Source of the DNA: Chanos chanos | Lineage: Eukaryota > Chordata > Actinopteri > Gonorynchiformes > Chanidae | Assembly (NCBI RefSeq): GCF_902362185.1 | Contig: NC_044495.1 | Span: forward strand, 9,247,211-9,311,210 | Direction of reading: 5' to 3' | DNA length: 64,000 nucleotides | Shown: positions 20,946-35,834 of the stretch, piece after piece | Layout: each line of letters begins with the position of its first letter | How positions within the stretch are numbered: position 1 is the first letter of the stretch | Notes under the pieces: model-generated | Told to the model about the DNA's origin: nothing | The model's input: only the letters and a program-made list of their open reading frames with translations | The model's database searches: none | Made by a program: the position numbers and the translations under genes

Positions 20946-23900
20946 GCTCTCGCTCTCTCTCTCTCTCTGCGCACAGGAGCAGATTGCTGAAGGAGCGTTT
21001 ATTATGCATGGCTGCTTTTTAACACAGACTTTCTTCAACAGCAGGGCAGTCAGATCTCTATCTAATTGACAGCCAAATTCTTTTCTGCTGAGTACCAGCA
21101 AAAAAAAAGGGGGAACCTCATAAACCAAGCATTGAGTGTCAGCCCCCTTTCACTCTGTGACTCTGTGCTCTTTACCTTAAGTGTAGGACAAGTCCTACAA
21201 ACAACGACAGAAATTCAGGTCATTTTCTTTGAGAACCAGTCAGGGGAATTTGTACATTTCTGTTTCTTCTCCATATAAGGACATGAAGAGCTCTTGAATT
21301 CCCACCGCTGCGGTCCTCTGGAGACTATGGTTATTTGTAGAGAATACCAAGCATTTGCTTGTGCTATTGATTCCAAGAAAGGAGTGAATGTGCATAATAG
21401 TTTGTTTGCCCTCTGGCTTTGTTTCTGCTCTCTTCCTTTTCTATCTGTCCAGAAGATAATTGTGTTCATGATTGTGCATATCTGTGCCATAGACTGTTTC
21501 ATGGGTTTGCATGAAGAAACACTAGTTATAATTGAAAATATTGTTAATGTAGACTGCACGGTGGTCAGATGTTTGTTCTTGTTTTTTTGAGAGGAGAATG
21601 GAAAGGGCTGTTTGACTTGTATGTGATGCAGAGGTAAAATAAAATATACCACTGTTTTCTTTGGATTAAAACTCGTGTAGCTATTTATTTTTTTTGGCTC
21701 TGGTCTCAGATGCTGTAATTCTGAACTTCGAGGGGTGTTGCATGGCTACCTGTTTCTGTCCTTGCAGCTCACTTAGACACACACTGCTGCAGTAGTCATC
21801 CAATCAAAAGGTGGCATTCTTACTGTGATTGGTTTATCTGAAGCACAGCAGTGCTTTTGCGCTGCAGCAGGAGGCGGTTCTGGCATTCAGCAGAAATGCT
21901 GACCTGAGTGACTACTTCTCATTACTAGACTGACTGTTTCAGTCCAATAAAGCACTTGGAAGTACTCTTTAGTCAATGAGAGTGGTTCTGGTTAGGCATA
22001 GATAGAATGCCACTTCTGCTTGTGACGGTCAAGTAATTCTTTAAGCACACTTGAACTGATATTAGGACTCTGAAACCTTGTAATTTAGTCTTTTATTCTT
22101 TTTTTGTCTGTTTGTGTGCGTGCATACATGCACGTGTGTGTGTGTGTGTGTGTGCGTGTGCGCGCGTATATGCAGGTGGAGTTTTTTGAGCCATTTTGGG
22201 ACAGTGGGGAACCCAGGGTTGGAGAGCATGGGGCCAGGGGCTGGAAAGCTTGGATGCATCAGCAAGAGAGAGGAGGCTGGGTGGTCCCTCCAGAGGCTGG
22301 TGAGTCATTATACTGTCCGTTATCTCAGTCTAAGCCTGACATAGAAATGAGTCTCTACAATCCTATTAATCATGCAGACCCCTAGAGATCTTACACTAAT
22401 GCACTGAATACAATCCCATTGACATTGCCTGTGCTAACCATCCAAACCAATTCCCTGTCCCAGAGGATGATGAAGATGAGGACGAGGAAGATTCTGAGAT
22501 CAAGGACAAATCCTGGCCAAAGTGGAAGATCTGGTTAGATGTCGAATCGTCTCGGGAGGCAAAACACTGGTTACCTTGGAGACCAGACAAAGCAAAGGGC
22601 CAATCAGAAGAGGACTGTGAAGACCCTGACAGACAGGTATTTACTTCATAAATAGATAATCATATTTCTTGCCTTCTAACCTCACTTATATGAGAGCAGA
22701 CATGTTTTTAAGAAGTTTTAATTCTACGAGCTGTCAGTGTCAAGGGCAAAGTAGCTGGGTTTACAAGGAGCTGACCTTTGTTTAATTCTTTTTTTTTTGT
22801 TTTTTGGCTTGTTTTAAAATAGAGGCTAGTATTATCAGCGTACTGCTGTGTGTTGATGGTGGTCTTTTTTTTTTTTCTGTGCAGGTTCTCTTTGATGACA
22901 TTGGGTCTTCTATGATCAGGATAAGAAGCCCAGCCCTGCAGCTACGCTTTATCCTCTCCTTTCTTCAGTTCCTTGGCCTGCCAGGACCTGTGGGTACCAC
23001 CAGAAGTCCCTCCCACAGTCTCATCCTGGATGACCTCTCACTCTTGGCTGAAGGTCCTGACCCTGAAAGACCCCTGACCTCTTATGACTCTCTAAAGACA
23101 GGAGTCTGCTCTGTGGGTCACATGACATTCTTGCTCGACCCCAGGAGGCAGCCAGGCCTGTGTAAATCAGGGGAGGAGTTTGTGCGGAATGTTCTAGAAC
23201 AGATTATGCCTCTGGTGTCTGTGCAGGACAGAGCTGCTCTCTCCCTCTGCTGGCTGCAGTATGAGAAGCTCAAGGTCTGTACTTCTTTGTGAATACTTGT
23301 GTATCTCTCTTGATATTGGGGCAAAAAGGTTGTGACTATTACATTTGATTTTGCCATCCCAATTAAATACTGATTTATGTACTGGAATTCTTTTTTTACT
23401 AATCTGTTGATATTTTACTAAGCCTCTACATCTTAATTTTGGATAATGTTTTTGATGTTGAGTGTTATGTATACATAAGCTTCTCTGTGTTTGTGTTTGT
23501 GTGTATATGTGTCTGGTTCAGGTGCTGAGGTGTGTTTGCAGCAGGAATAAGAAGCGTTTGAAAGCTCAAGGTAAACGCAGTAAGAGGCTGGCAAAGCGTT
23601 TGCTGAAGGAACCAGAGAACAGAGGCAGTTTGGCCCTCTGGAGGGAGTATGCCCATCTGGAGTGGCTTCTGGGTAATCTGGAGGAGGCACGCAAGGTGTT
23701 CGACACGGCTCTGGGACTCGGCATATCTCGAGGCTTGGCTGATCCTGACCTTTGTGACCTCTGCCTACTTTATGCCCAATTAGAAGTTGAGGACGCCTGG
23801 AGGGTTGGTGCACAAAACTCTGGGACTCCCCCCACCTCCTCTTCAGCGGTCCATGTGCTCACCAAATTAGCTGAGGGTACAGGGTACGCTCCATTCTCAG

Positions 23901-25409
23901 GCCAAATTAACCCTGTAACTATACTAAAAGCTAGGAAAACCTATGAGCAGACCCTAATGGCCAGCCTGCCAGGACAGGAAGATGCCGTTTCCCACGGGGG
24001 CAGTAAGAAACTTAGGAGAGTGGCTGCACTGGTTGGTTGTTTTGGACTCTTTCAGTATTTGACAATGGGAATAGATGCTGCTGATGCGGTCTATAGCCAA
24101 GCAAGGGACAGACTAGCTGAGAGATCAGCAATGGAGGGCAGCAGTGACTCAGAAACACCCTCAGAATGTGAGGCTGTGACTGTCCAGCATCTAGCGCTGT
24201 TAAAACACCATGTCAGCACCAACGTGTGCCCACTGTCACGACTCAGACTGGCGCTGACCTCTTCACTCACGCGTTTGCCCTCCAGCGCCCCCTTGTGGCA
24301 GCTGTACATACAGGTCGAAAGCCGTTACCATAGCGCAGGCCGCTCCCGCCGGTTTTTCCACAGCGTGGCCAAGGACAACCGGAGCGTCATCCCACACCTG
24401 TTTGCCATCACTGCGGAACAGCGTCGAAAAAGGCTGCTGGATTCAGTGCAGAGGTGAGCAGAGGAATGGCCTTTTACGTAATGTTCCTTTGACCTAATGC
24501 TCCTGTAAGAGACTTAAACCATCCTTTCTGTAGAGAGCGGATGAATATGCTTACCTTTCATTTCTCTCATTTCTTTTTTGTGTCTTTCTAAAGGTCTGGC
24601 CTCCCTGGGGAAGTTCTCCCCACCCTCCCCGAAAATGGCCTCAGTAACCGTATCCGCTCACTTTTTGAGGTTGCCACGGCAACCGAGACTGGGGCACACT
24701 GTCCTTTGCTATGGAGGATGTACTTGAACTTCATGGTAATGTGGCCCATGGCAGTTAAAACGGATCTCTTGTCCAATATTAGTCCTGAAACAACACTATC
24801 TGGATGTTGGCATAGTTCAGTTTCTGTGAAATGAATGTTTTTAGTGTTCTCTTGATGTGTGTGGCACTGTCGGTCCTAATCACACATTGGGTATTTTATA
24901 AAAGGTGTCTGATGGGAATGCAGAGAGAGGCAGAGGAATCTTCTATAAAGCACTTCAAGATGTACCATGGGTAAAGGTGGGTAGTTTTCATTTTCACTTT
25001 TTCAGATTGTGAAAGACGTATTAGTGATGAAATGGTCAAGCGGTGAATCACACGGTTATGTATCGACACTACTCTGTGGAGTTAAACCGATATATAATAT
25101 CTAAGTATATTTCTGACACATTTGTATTTATTATTGCTTTGCTATGGAATAAAAAACGGGTTACGGTGAAACAGCGTATACTAGCGCGCATATTACATTG
25201 AAAATTACAGTTGTACAGCAACACGTGAGAATGTGCTGTATTGTACTGAGGCAGACTGTGACGCTGTGGGTGTGAATCTGCAGGGTTTGTACATGGACGC
25301 TGTTCAGCTCTTCCCTGAGCACATCCAGGAGTTCTTAGACCTCCTGACGGAAAAGGAGCTGCGACTGAGGGCGCCCATGGAGGAGGTGGACATCCTGCTG
25401 GAGGACTAA
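14315..25409 (+). CDS. nrde2: NRDE2, nuclear RNA surveillance factor, 14 coding exons, complete
   Basis: Nuclear protein that in animals binds the MTR4 helicase, restrains exosome recruitment and supports splicing of short introns. Coding exons: 14315-14375, 15329-15437, 15761-15958, 16053-16196, 17909-18374, 18593-19001, 20526-20659, 22176-22299, 22464-22636, 22885-23274, 23522-24453, 24594-24735, 24905-24976 and 25284-25409. They total 3480 bp, 1159 aa, against about 1164 in human. Visible parts: start MALFPAFGG as in human; a lysine tract at about residues 76-95 that looks like a nuclear signal; WLDDLQ...[19 protein letters not shown] at about 135-177, the conserved MTR4-binding region; HAT-like helical repeats from about 305 on; an acidic stretch near 549-558; the end ...VDILLED. 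The exon 4 donor is AG|gttctct, followed by a CT repeat. Intron 7 begins with AC repeats and ends with GT repeats. The gene is divergent from calm1 and convergent with psmc1. Confidence 0.96.
16806..16937. repeat. GT microsatellite complex in nrde2 intron 4
   Basis: About 50 bp of pure GT followed by interrupted GA, GC and GT repeats, about 130 bp altogether, in the middle of the intron and away from splice sites. Confidence 0.9.
20662..20681 (+). repeat. AC repeat at the 5' end of nrde2 intron 7
   Basis: Ten AC units beginning directly after the donor gt at 20660-20661. They are complementary to the GT repeat at the other end of the same intron. Confidence 0.9.
20869..20968. repeat. CT microsatellite in nrde2 intron 7
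   Basis: About 100 bp of CT with a few CG interruptions. The 44- to 66-residue all-Leu/Ser or Glu/Arg frames over it are repeat artefacts. Confidence 0.9.
22133..22168 (+). repeat. GT repeat at the 3' end of nrde2 intron 7
   Basis: A GT tract turning into GC/GT that ends a few bases before the acceptor AG at 22174-22175. No polypyrimidine tract separates it from the splice site. It is complementary to the AC repeat at the donor end. Confidence 0.85.
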
Positions 25410-25509
25410 CAAAAACACATCTTTGCCAAAGAAATCTCAGCTTTGGACATTCTGTTCATTTTTTTTTTTTATTATTATTGTATTCAAAAAACATGAAATG
25501 AAAAGGATG

Positions 25510-25515
25510 AATAAA
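25510..25515 (+). terminator. nrde2: nrde2 poly(A) signal
   Basis: AATAAA about 100 bp after the stop codon, giving a short 3' UTR. A second AATAAA-type signal lies near 25601-25606. Confidence 0.65.
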
Positions 25516-26712
25516 ATTTGGAAGAGTAATGTGTCACTCAGTAAAATATATTGAGGCGTTATTTTTCAATGAATATTCTGCCCTTTTTCTTTTTGTGTGT
25601 AAATAAAAAAGAAGAACTGTTTCCTTCTATTAGCTTGTGACTGGGATTTTATCTGTGCAGAATCTGAGGACATTGTGCACTGTCTCTTTGCTAGAGAAGC
25701 TTTGTGACTGTTAATTGGGGCAACCCTTGACCTGAACCGTTTGAGAAACATGGTGATGAAGAAGCTAAAGAGAGAGGTTTTCTTCCCTGCACTTGTCGCT
25801 CAGAGTACCTGGACTGTGTAGGAGTAAGCAGGCGTGTCAGAATCTCGAATCAGTTCATGAAACTGATCTCACGCATTGTGCTGCCTACTGATCAACCCAC
25901 TTTAACTTTAACGATCAGATCCAAAAGAAGCAGAAGATTTATCTTTATTCTTGGTAAAGATTTCATTTGTGTGTGCACAAAATAAAAAAAAAATACAGTA
26001 TAGAATGCATTTTGGCTGTGTTTTCAAATGTGAATTTTCAGCTGAATGCTTCCAGCTCATTCCAGGCAATGAAGGCATGATTAGAGATTAATTATCTGAA
26101 GGTTAGAGGGCATTTGGGAGAAAAAAAAAACGGTACTGAGGTTCCTTGCAAAGCTTATTGGTCCATGACATGAATGGAATTAAAATAATGATGGTGGAAA
26201 TGACTTGGACCTGACTTGTAATCTGTTGGGCTTTTTAGAGCTTTATAATCCTAAATTTCATGGAGCTGACCTCTGTGTGTGTGTCTCATAACAGCTTAAT
26301 TTTCATAGTTAATTACATATTGATTGCTCTGATGTCTTCATTTATATTTAACACCTGAGTTTTTGTGAAACTTGCCAATTTAAACAGCAAGAATCATTCT
26401 GAAGACGGCAGGCATTCAACATTAATTTGATCAATATATAGTTATGTTCATGTTAATTGAGCAATCTCTGCTTTGTCCACTCAGTGGTTCATGAAAAATG
26501 TCTGTAGTAATGTACTAGGGCCTACAAATTATTCATCAGTTTCTTTAAAAAAAATGATGAGTAATTTGAGTAACTACGGTGATATTTTTGATCTTCTGAT
26601 TTAAATGAAATCAAACCACACAACCCATAGTTAGAGTTTGGTGTAACTATAAATCAGTAACATTCTTCAATACTGATTAATTTCTCAATTTTTTTCCTTT
26701 CCTTTTCTCAGA

Positions 26713-27405
26713 AGATTTTATATAAGTGTGGAGTTATGTCTGAAGAGTTTATATAAGTGTGGAGTTAACTGGTGGAGTTATGTTTGAAGAGTGTATATAA
26801 GTGTGGAGTTAACTGGTGGAGTTATGTCTGAAGAGTTTATATAAGTGTGGGGTTAACTGGTGGAGTTATGTCTGAAGAGTTTATATAAGTGTTGAGTTAA
26901 CTGGTGGAGTTATGTTTGAAGAGTTTATATAAGCGTGGAGTTAACTGGTGGAGTTGTGTCTGAAGAGTTTATATAAGTGTGGAGTTAACTGGTGGAGTTA
27001 TGTTTGAAGAGTTTATATAAGTGTGGAGTTAACTGGTGGAGTTATGTCTGAAGAGTTTATATAAGTGTGGAGTTAACTGGTGGAGTTATGTTTGAAGAGT
27101 TTATATAAGCGTGGAGTTAACTGGTGGAGTTATGTCTGAAGAGTTTATATAAGTGTGGAGTTAACTGGTGGAGTTATGTCTGAAGAGTTTATATAAGTGT
27201 GGAGTTAACTGGTGGAGTTATGTTTGAAGAGTTTATATAAGTGTGGGGTTAATTGGTGGAGTTATGTTTGAAGAGTTTATATAAGTGTGGAATTAACTGG
27301 TGGAGTTATGTTTGAAGAGTTTATATAAGCGTGGAGTTAACTGGTGGAGTTGTGTCTGAAGAGTTTATATAAGTGTGGGGTTAATTGGTGGAGTTATGTC
27401 TGAAT
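26713..27405. repeat. 44-bp tandem repeat, about 15.5 copies
   Basis: Near-perfect units, each containing gaagagtttatataagtgtg followed by an aactggtgg block. Copies differ by single bases such as gtctg/gtttg and gtgtgg/gcgtgg, which divides them into a few subtypes that recur in alternation. The array sits between the convergent 3' ends of nrde2 and psmc1. Each unit includes the self-complementary octamer TTATATAA. Confidence 0.95.
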
Positions 27406-27508
27406 GCTGAGTGAGACTATTTTTCTGCCCTCTTGTACTTATTTGACTGGGAGCTTTCATTTCACCAGATATGAAAAAACACAAAGGGTTTCAGATTAAA
27501 TGTATTAC

Positions 27509-27514
27509 TTTATT
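27509..27514 (-). terminator. psmc1: psmc1 poly(A) signal
   Basis: AATAAA on the minus strand, 109 bp beyond the psmc1 stop. The 3' UTR is therefore short, and transcription ends before the 44-bp repeat array. Confidence 0.65.
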
Positions 27515-27622
27515 CACACGAGTCAAAAGAATGACAAAAAGGGCTACTTCTAGAGTAAACGTAATGTGTACAAAAATACCAGTGGTGTAAGACTGGTGTG
27601 TGGTTGGGTTCAGGTGGACATG

Positions 27623-31875
<4,253 letters not shown>

Positions 31876-32248
31876 TGTCGTTTGTTTTCGTCTTCTTCTT
31901 CCCTCGCTCTTTAATCGTATTGATTCATAGTACCCTATAAGCACACAGACGCCACCTATTGGACCGGAGTATCGCTAAATTTTCGGCGGCCGTCTTGCTC
32001 GGTAGCTACCGTGGATCTTAAGAAGATAGAGCGGGAGAGAGAGAGAGAGAAAGAGAAAGAAAAAGATAGTTAGAGAGAATGTAAGTATAGCCTTCATAGA
32101 CATACAGAGGAAAGGTTTCCGAAAGGGTAAAAAGTGAAAGTAAATAGGATGTGAAACTCAGATCAGATGACAGATCTAACTTTTTAGTTTCTGTAACGGC
32201 GTGTCATGTAGACAAAGTTGCTTTATTGCTGTATGAGATGTGACAAAT

Positions 32249-32252
<4 letters not shown>

Positions 32253-32287
<35 letters not shown>

Positions 32288-32291
32288 CTCA

Positions 32292-32327
<36 letters not shown>

Positions 32328-32345
32328 CACACACACACACACACA
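32253..32345. repeat. CT then CA microsatellite, intergenic
   Basis: A CT tract at about 32253-32284 is followed by CA at 32292-32344. It lies in the roughly 2-kb spacer between psmc1 and the first NK-lysin gene. The rest of 31.95-33.9 kb shows no gene. A short CA tract lies at 32969-32999. A fragment near 33090-33160 (with cagcttta) resembles a dispersed fish repeat also found at 40955-41012 and 47645-47706. Confidence 0.85.
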
Positions 32346-32968
32346 AGTATACACCCTAAATGAAATGAATAATACATCTGTCAGTGAAAATAAAGTCTGT
32401 TGTAATGAATAATATTGACTGTATGACACTCCAAAAAAAGGTTGATCAGGGCTGTTCAGCTCTGGGCCTTGAAAAGAGATGCTCTGTTGCCTTTTGCCTT
32501 TAGCTTTGAACAAGAGATTTAAGTACCTCCCCCACCCTATGGAAACAGGCATATGTACTTCTTTAGGCAGCTATCAGTGATCAGTGTAGCCCTGCCGTGG
32601 GCAGTACTGTGTCATCTTTGATGAATACCCACACATTAATATTTTGGATGGAGTGATTAAATTGTACGCCACAATATTTTTCAGTGCTGTTTCAGTGTAG
32701 TGTGTACACCCAGTTGTCAGGATACTTTACTCTGAAAAAGAAATTATTCAACCCTTGTGTCTGTCCTGTGCTGATGAGCTTAAAGGCTAAACAGTCAACC
32801 CTCTGTAAAACATACCCTGCCTCTGGTCAAAGTAAAATAGCAGGTTGCAAAATAGCTATACCTGACATGTACATATCTCCATGTATGACAATGTTATGTA
32901 TGACAGTTCATTTTGATGTCATGGAGTTGAACAGTGCTTTATGTGAGCTATTATCACTCTTGTTCAGA

Positions 32969-33002
<34 letters not shown>

Positions 33003-33911
33003 CGGAATCAAACTAAGGAAGTGGACTGAGGCACTGGTCACTATTTCCTTGTCAAAACATATCAATATTGCTTTTCAGTTTAATTCATTTCAGTTCAGGT
33101 TAATTTGCACAACACTTTTACAGCAGTGGATATTCTCTCAAAGCAGCTTTACAGGAAATCAAATTCACACCCTCACCCCCTTCTCGGTTTTGTTTTAGGT
33201 ATTAGTTGGCACTGAGTCAGCTGGGAGAGTAGCACCAAGAAAGATGCAATTTAGAAGTGCTGCACCACCTTCAATGTGTTCAGACAAAACTATCATTCGA
33301 TAAAAGTTAGTTTTGAATTGTTGTGGATGTCTCATCTTCCTTTTCTGGGTTGCTGTTAACTAGTTAACTAAAGACATGATTGAGATGAAATATTAGCTAA
33401 GCAATTAACTTAGTATAGTTGTCATAGCTGGACTTTGACTTGGCAAACTAGCTGTCAGGCTGTCTTTCTCATCACTTACATGTTTATCAATTACAAAGAG
33501 AGGCAAAACTTAAATATTACTTTTAGGACCAGGGGAAAGTACTAATAGCAAGCAGCTATTACATTACAACATTTCAGTTAAAACCAGAACAAATTCCATG
33601 TGTCATGAAGAGGGTCAACTTAAATTAAGTCAACTTAAACCTTTGTCTTTGAGCTAGGTTGTGAGGATGAACACTGGCAGAGCCAGAACTTGGATGCCCA
33701 GAGAATTCCAGAGCTAGAGAAAACTTAGACAGATAGAGACTAACACATATGCATAAAGGATATGATGAAAAAGAAGCTGGTTAGGTTGTGTCTGGGCCCT
33801 CTAGTCAAGAAGGGGTGAAAAAAAATGATGGAAGATAATATTAGCACTTCTAAAAGGGGTAAATGGTGTGAACTGTACTGTCGTTTTTTCTCACTTAATA
33901 TGTTTGCCCAG

Positions 33912-33940
33912 CAGCTGCAGCTGGGGGAGAACTATATAAA
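33912..33940 (+). promoter_or_regulatory. Core promoter of the first NK-lysin gene
   Basis: Two adjacent CAGCTG E-boxes (33912-33917, 33918-33923) precede a TATATAAA box at 33933-33940, which lies 85 bp before the ATG. The paralogues downstream have TATAAAA boxes at the same distance. Confidence 0.65.
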
Positions 33941-34017
33941 GGTTGCGTGAACTGTAAACCCTCACAAACCAGACGACACCTACGTTTTCATAGACCTCCT
34001 GCAGTTACAGTGCAAAG

Positions 34018-35128
34018 ATGCTCCGTGGCCTATGCCTTGTTTCTGTGCTTTTTTGTTCAGGTAGGACCAGGACCATGTCATTTATCTTTCAACAATGTGT
34101 TTCCATGATCACACCTGGTAAATACATGAGACATTAGGGTTCAAGTACCAGATTTTAATGTATTTACATTAGGGTTCAGGTGCCAGTTTCTTTCTTTTCC
34201 CTTTACTTCACAGTTTTGGCAAACTACTGGGAAGTTTTTGAGGTTCCCTCTGAGAATGACATTGAAGAGGTAAGCTGTATGAATAGAGCCTTCTTGACAT
34301 TTGTCAGATTCCACAAATTTACATTTTGGCTAAGGAAATCTATGGCACAGAATGTGAATGTTAAGGTGAAATGCGACATACGTTCTTTGCTATGTGTTTT
34401 CAAAATGGAAGGTGTTCAACCAAAAAGTGTTTAAATATATTAATTACATGCATCTTCATCAGGCCATGCTAAAATATGCAGTAGTTATTGATTTCAGTGT
34501 CTTTACTTTTGACCGTCATAACTGTGTAATTTCTATAATCTGTCTGAACCTCCATATCGATCTGTCTGTATATAAATCAGACAGGGCCTAGGGCTAAAGC
34601 TCAGCTCCCTGGGGTTTGCTGGACATGTAAGTGGATCATGAAAAAAGTGAAAAAAGAAATCTCCAGTGGTGTTGACCAGGTTTGTCTGAAGAGGCCTAAA
34701 ATATTTTTCCATTTATTGTTTTCCACATAAATAAGATATACTGTAGAAAAGAATCTGACAGTTTTTTCCTCTTTCTTTCACAGAGCGAGTTGCAAAAGAA
34801 GATATCATCTACCTGTGATCAAATCGGCTTTCTTAAGTCTATGTGTAAGAGTTTTGTCTCGACGAACATGGACATGCTGGTTGAGGAGTTATCCACTTCT
34901 GACAGCCCAAGATCCATCTGTGTCAACGTCAGAGCTTGCAAGTGAGTTTTCATTTGCTTGATTGTGCTATATGTAAATCAGGTAAACAAACTAACCAATC
35001 ATTAAACTTACTAAATAGTTAGATACATGTATAGTTTGTTTGTTTGTTTGTTTGATATTCATATAGAAATATAAATGTATGAGTGTGTACGATGACATTA
35101 CATTGTAGTATGTTCAATTTACAGATGA
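34018..35128 (+). CDS. NK-lysin-like saposin-fold antimicrobial peptide, diverged copy 1
   Basis: Secreted, membrane-permeabilising peptide stored in cytotoxic lymphocyte granules in vertebrates. Exons: 34018-34060, 34214-34269, 34581-34679, 34784-34941 and 35125-35128, 119 aa. A signal peptide (MLRGLCLVSVLFCSVLA) is followed by a short acidic propiece and a saposin-B domain with six cysteines at residues 46, 49, 77, 87, 112 and 118 (C-x2-C ... C-x9-C ... C-x5-C), the spacing that forms three disulfides in NK-lysin and granulysin. The helix FLKSMCKSF corresponds to the cationic core. The last exon adds only the end of Lys119 and the stop. It is clearly the most diverged gene of the cluster and lacks the N-glycosylation sequon and C-terminal PKTMEW tail seen in copies 2 and 3. 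Confidence 0.9.
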
Positions 35129-35752
35129 AGGTTCATGTTCCTTTGATGAGACAAGAAATCTGCATAAATGTGGGAGGCCACAAGATGTACACTCATCTGG
35201 ACAATATATTTCTGCCATGAACAATACTTGAATCAGTATGACTAAACAGCAGTCACTCTTTGTTTGTAAGGAGAGCAAGGCTTTGTATCAAGGAAAAAAA
35301 AAAAAAAAAAAAAAAGAATTAAAGAATTAAAGTATCCTCATGTCTCTGTTTGTCACTATTTTTCAGACATGACCCAAAACTTACCACTTCTAATACTGGG
35401 GCTGAGTAGTACATTGTTCTGACAGAGATCTTTTCATCATTTAAACAAAATATGCTGTGGCTTTTTCTGAAGTATTTATAACAAATTCCGAAAAAAAAAA
35501 AAGTTCGAACCAGGTTCATGGTTCATGTCAGTAGATTTTATCATATCATACACCTTCAATGAGCAGTCATAAAACAGAGGGGCGGCTGTGTGTGTGTGTG
35601 TGGGGGGGGGGCAGGGAGGAGGGGGGAGTGACAAGACTGTGGTGACCCAAACTTCCCATGCAGAGGATGAATAAGGTCCTTGCTTTGTTCTTCTGTGGTT
35701 TGTGGTCATTGTCATAAATAAATGTGTGAAGTGGTGCAGCCAGACAGTGGGC

Positions 35753-35760
35753 TATAAAAA
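35753..35760 (+). promoter_or_regulatory. TATA box of NK-lysin copy 2
   Basis: TATAAAAA 82 bp before the ATG, equivalent in position to the boxes of copies 1, 3 and 4. Confidence 0.7.
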
Positions 35761-35834
35761 GGGCCATCAGCACCGTTGAAAAGCATGTCCAACAGCATTC
35801 AGATTCTGCAGGACCCCACCAACGCTACATCACA

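Noticed and set aside
20793-21128. Frames of poly Leu/Ser or Glu/Arg
   Set aside because: Translation of the CT/GA microsatellite in nrde2 intron 7.
26713-27405. CRISPR-like regular repeats
   Set aside because: Units are directly contiguous with no unique spacers, and the genome is a vertebrate. It is an ordinary tandem repeat.
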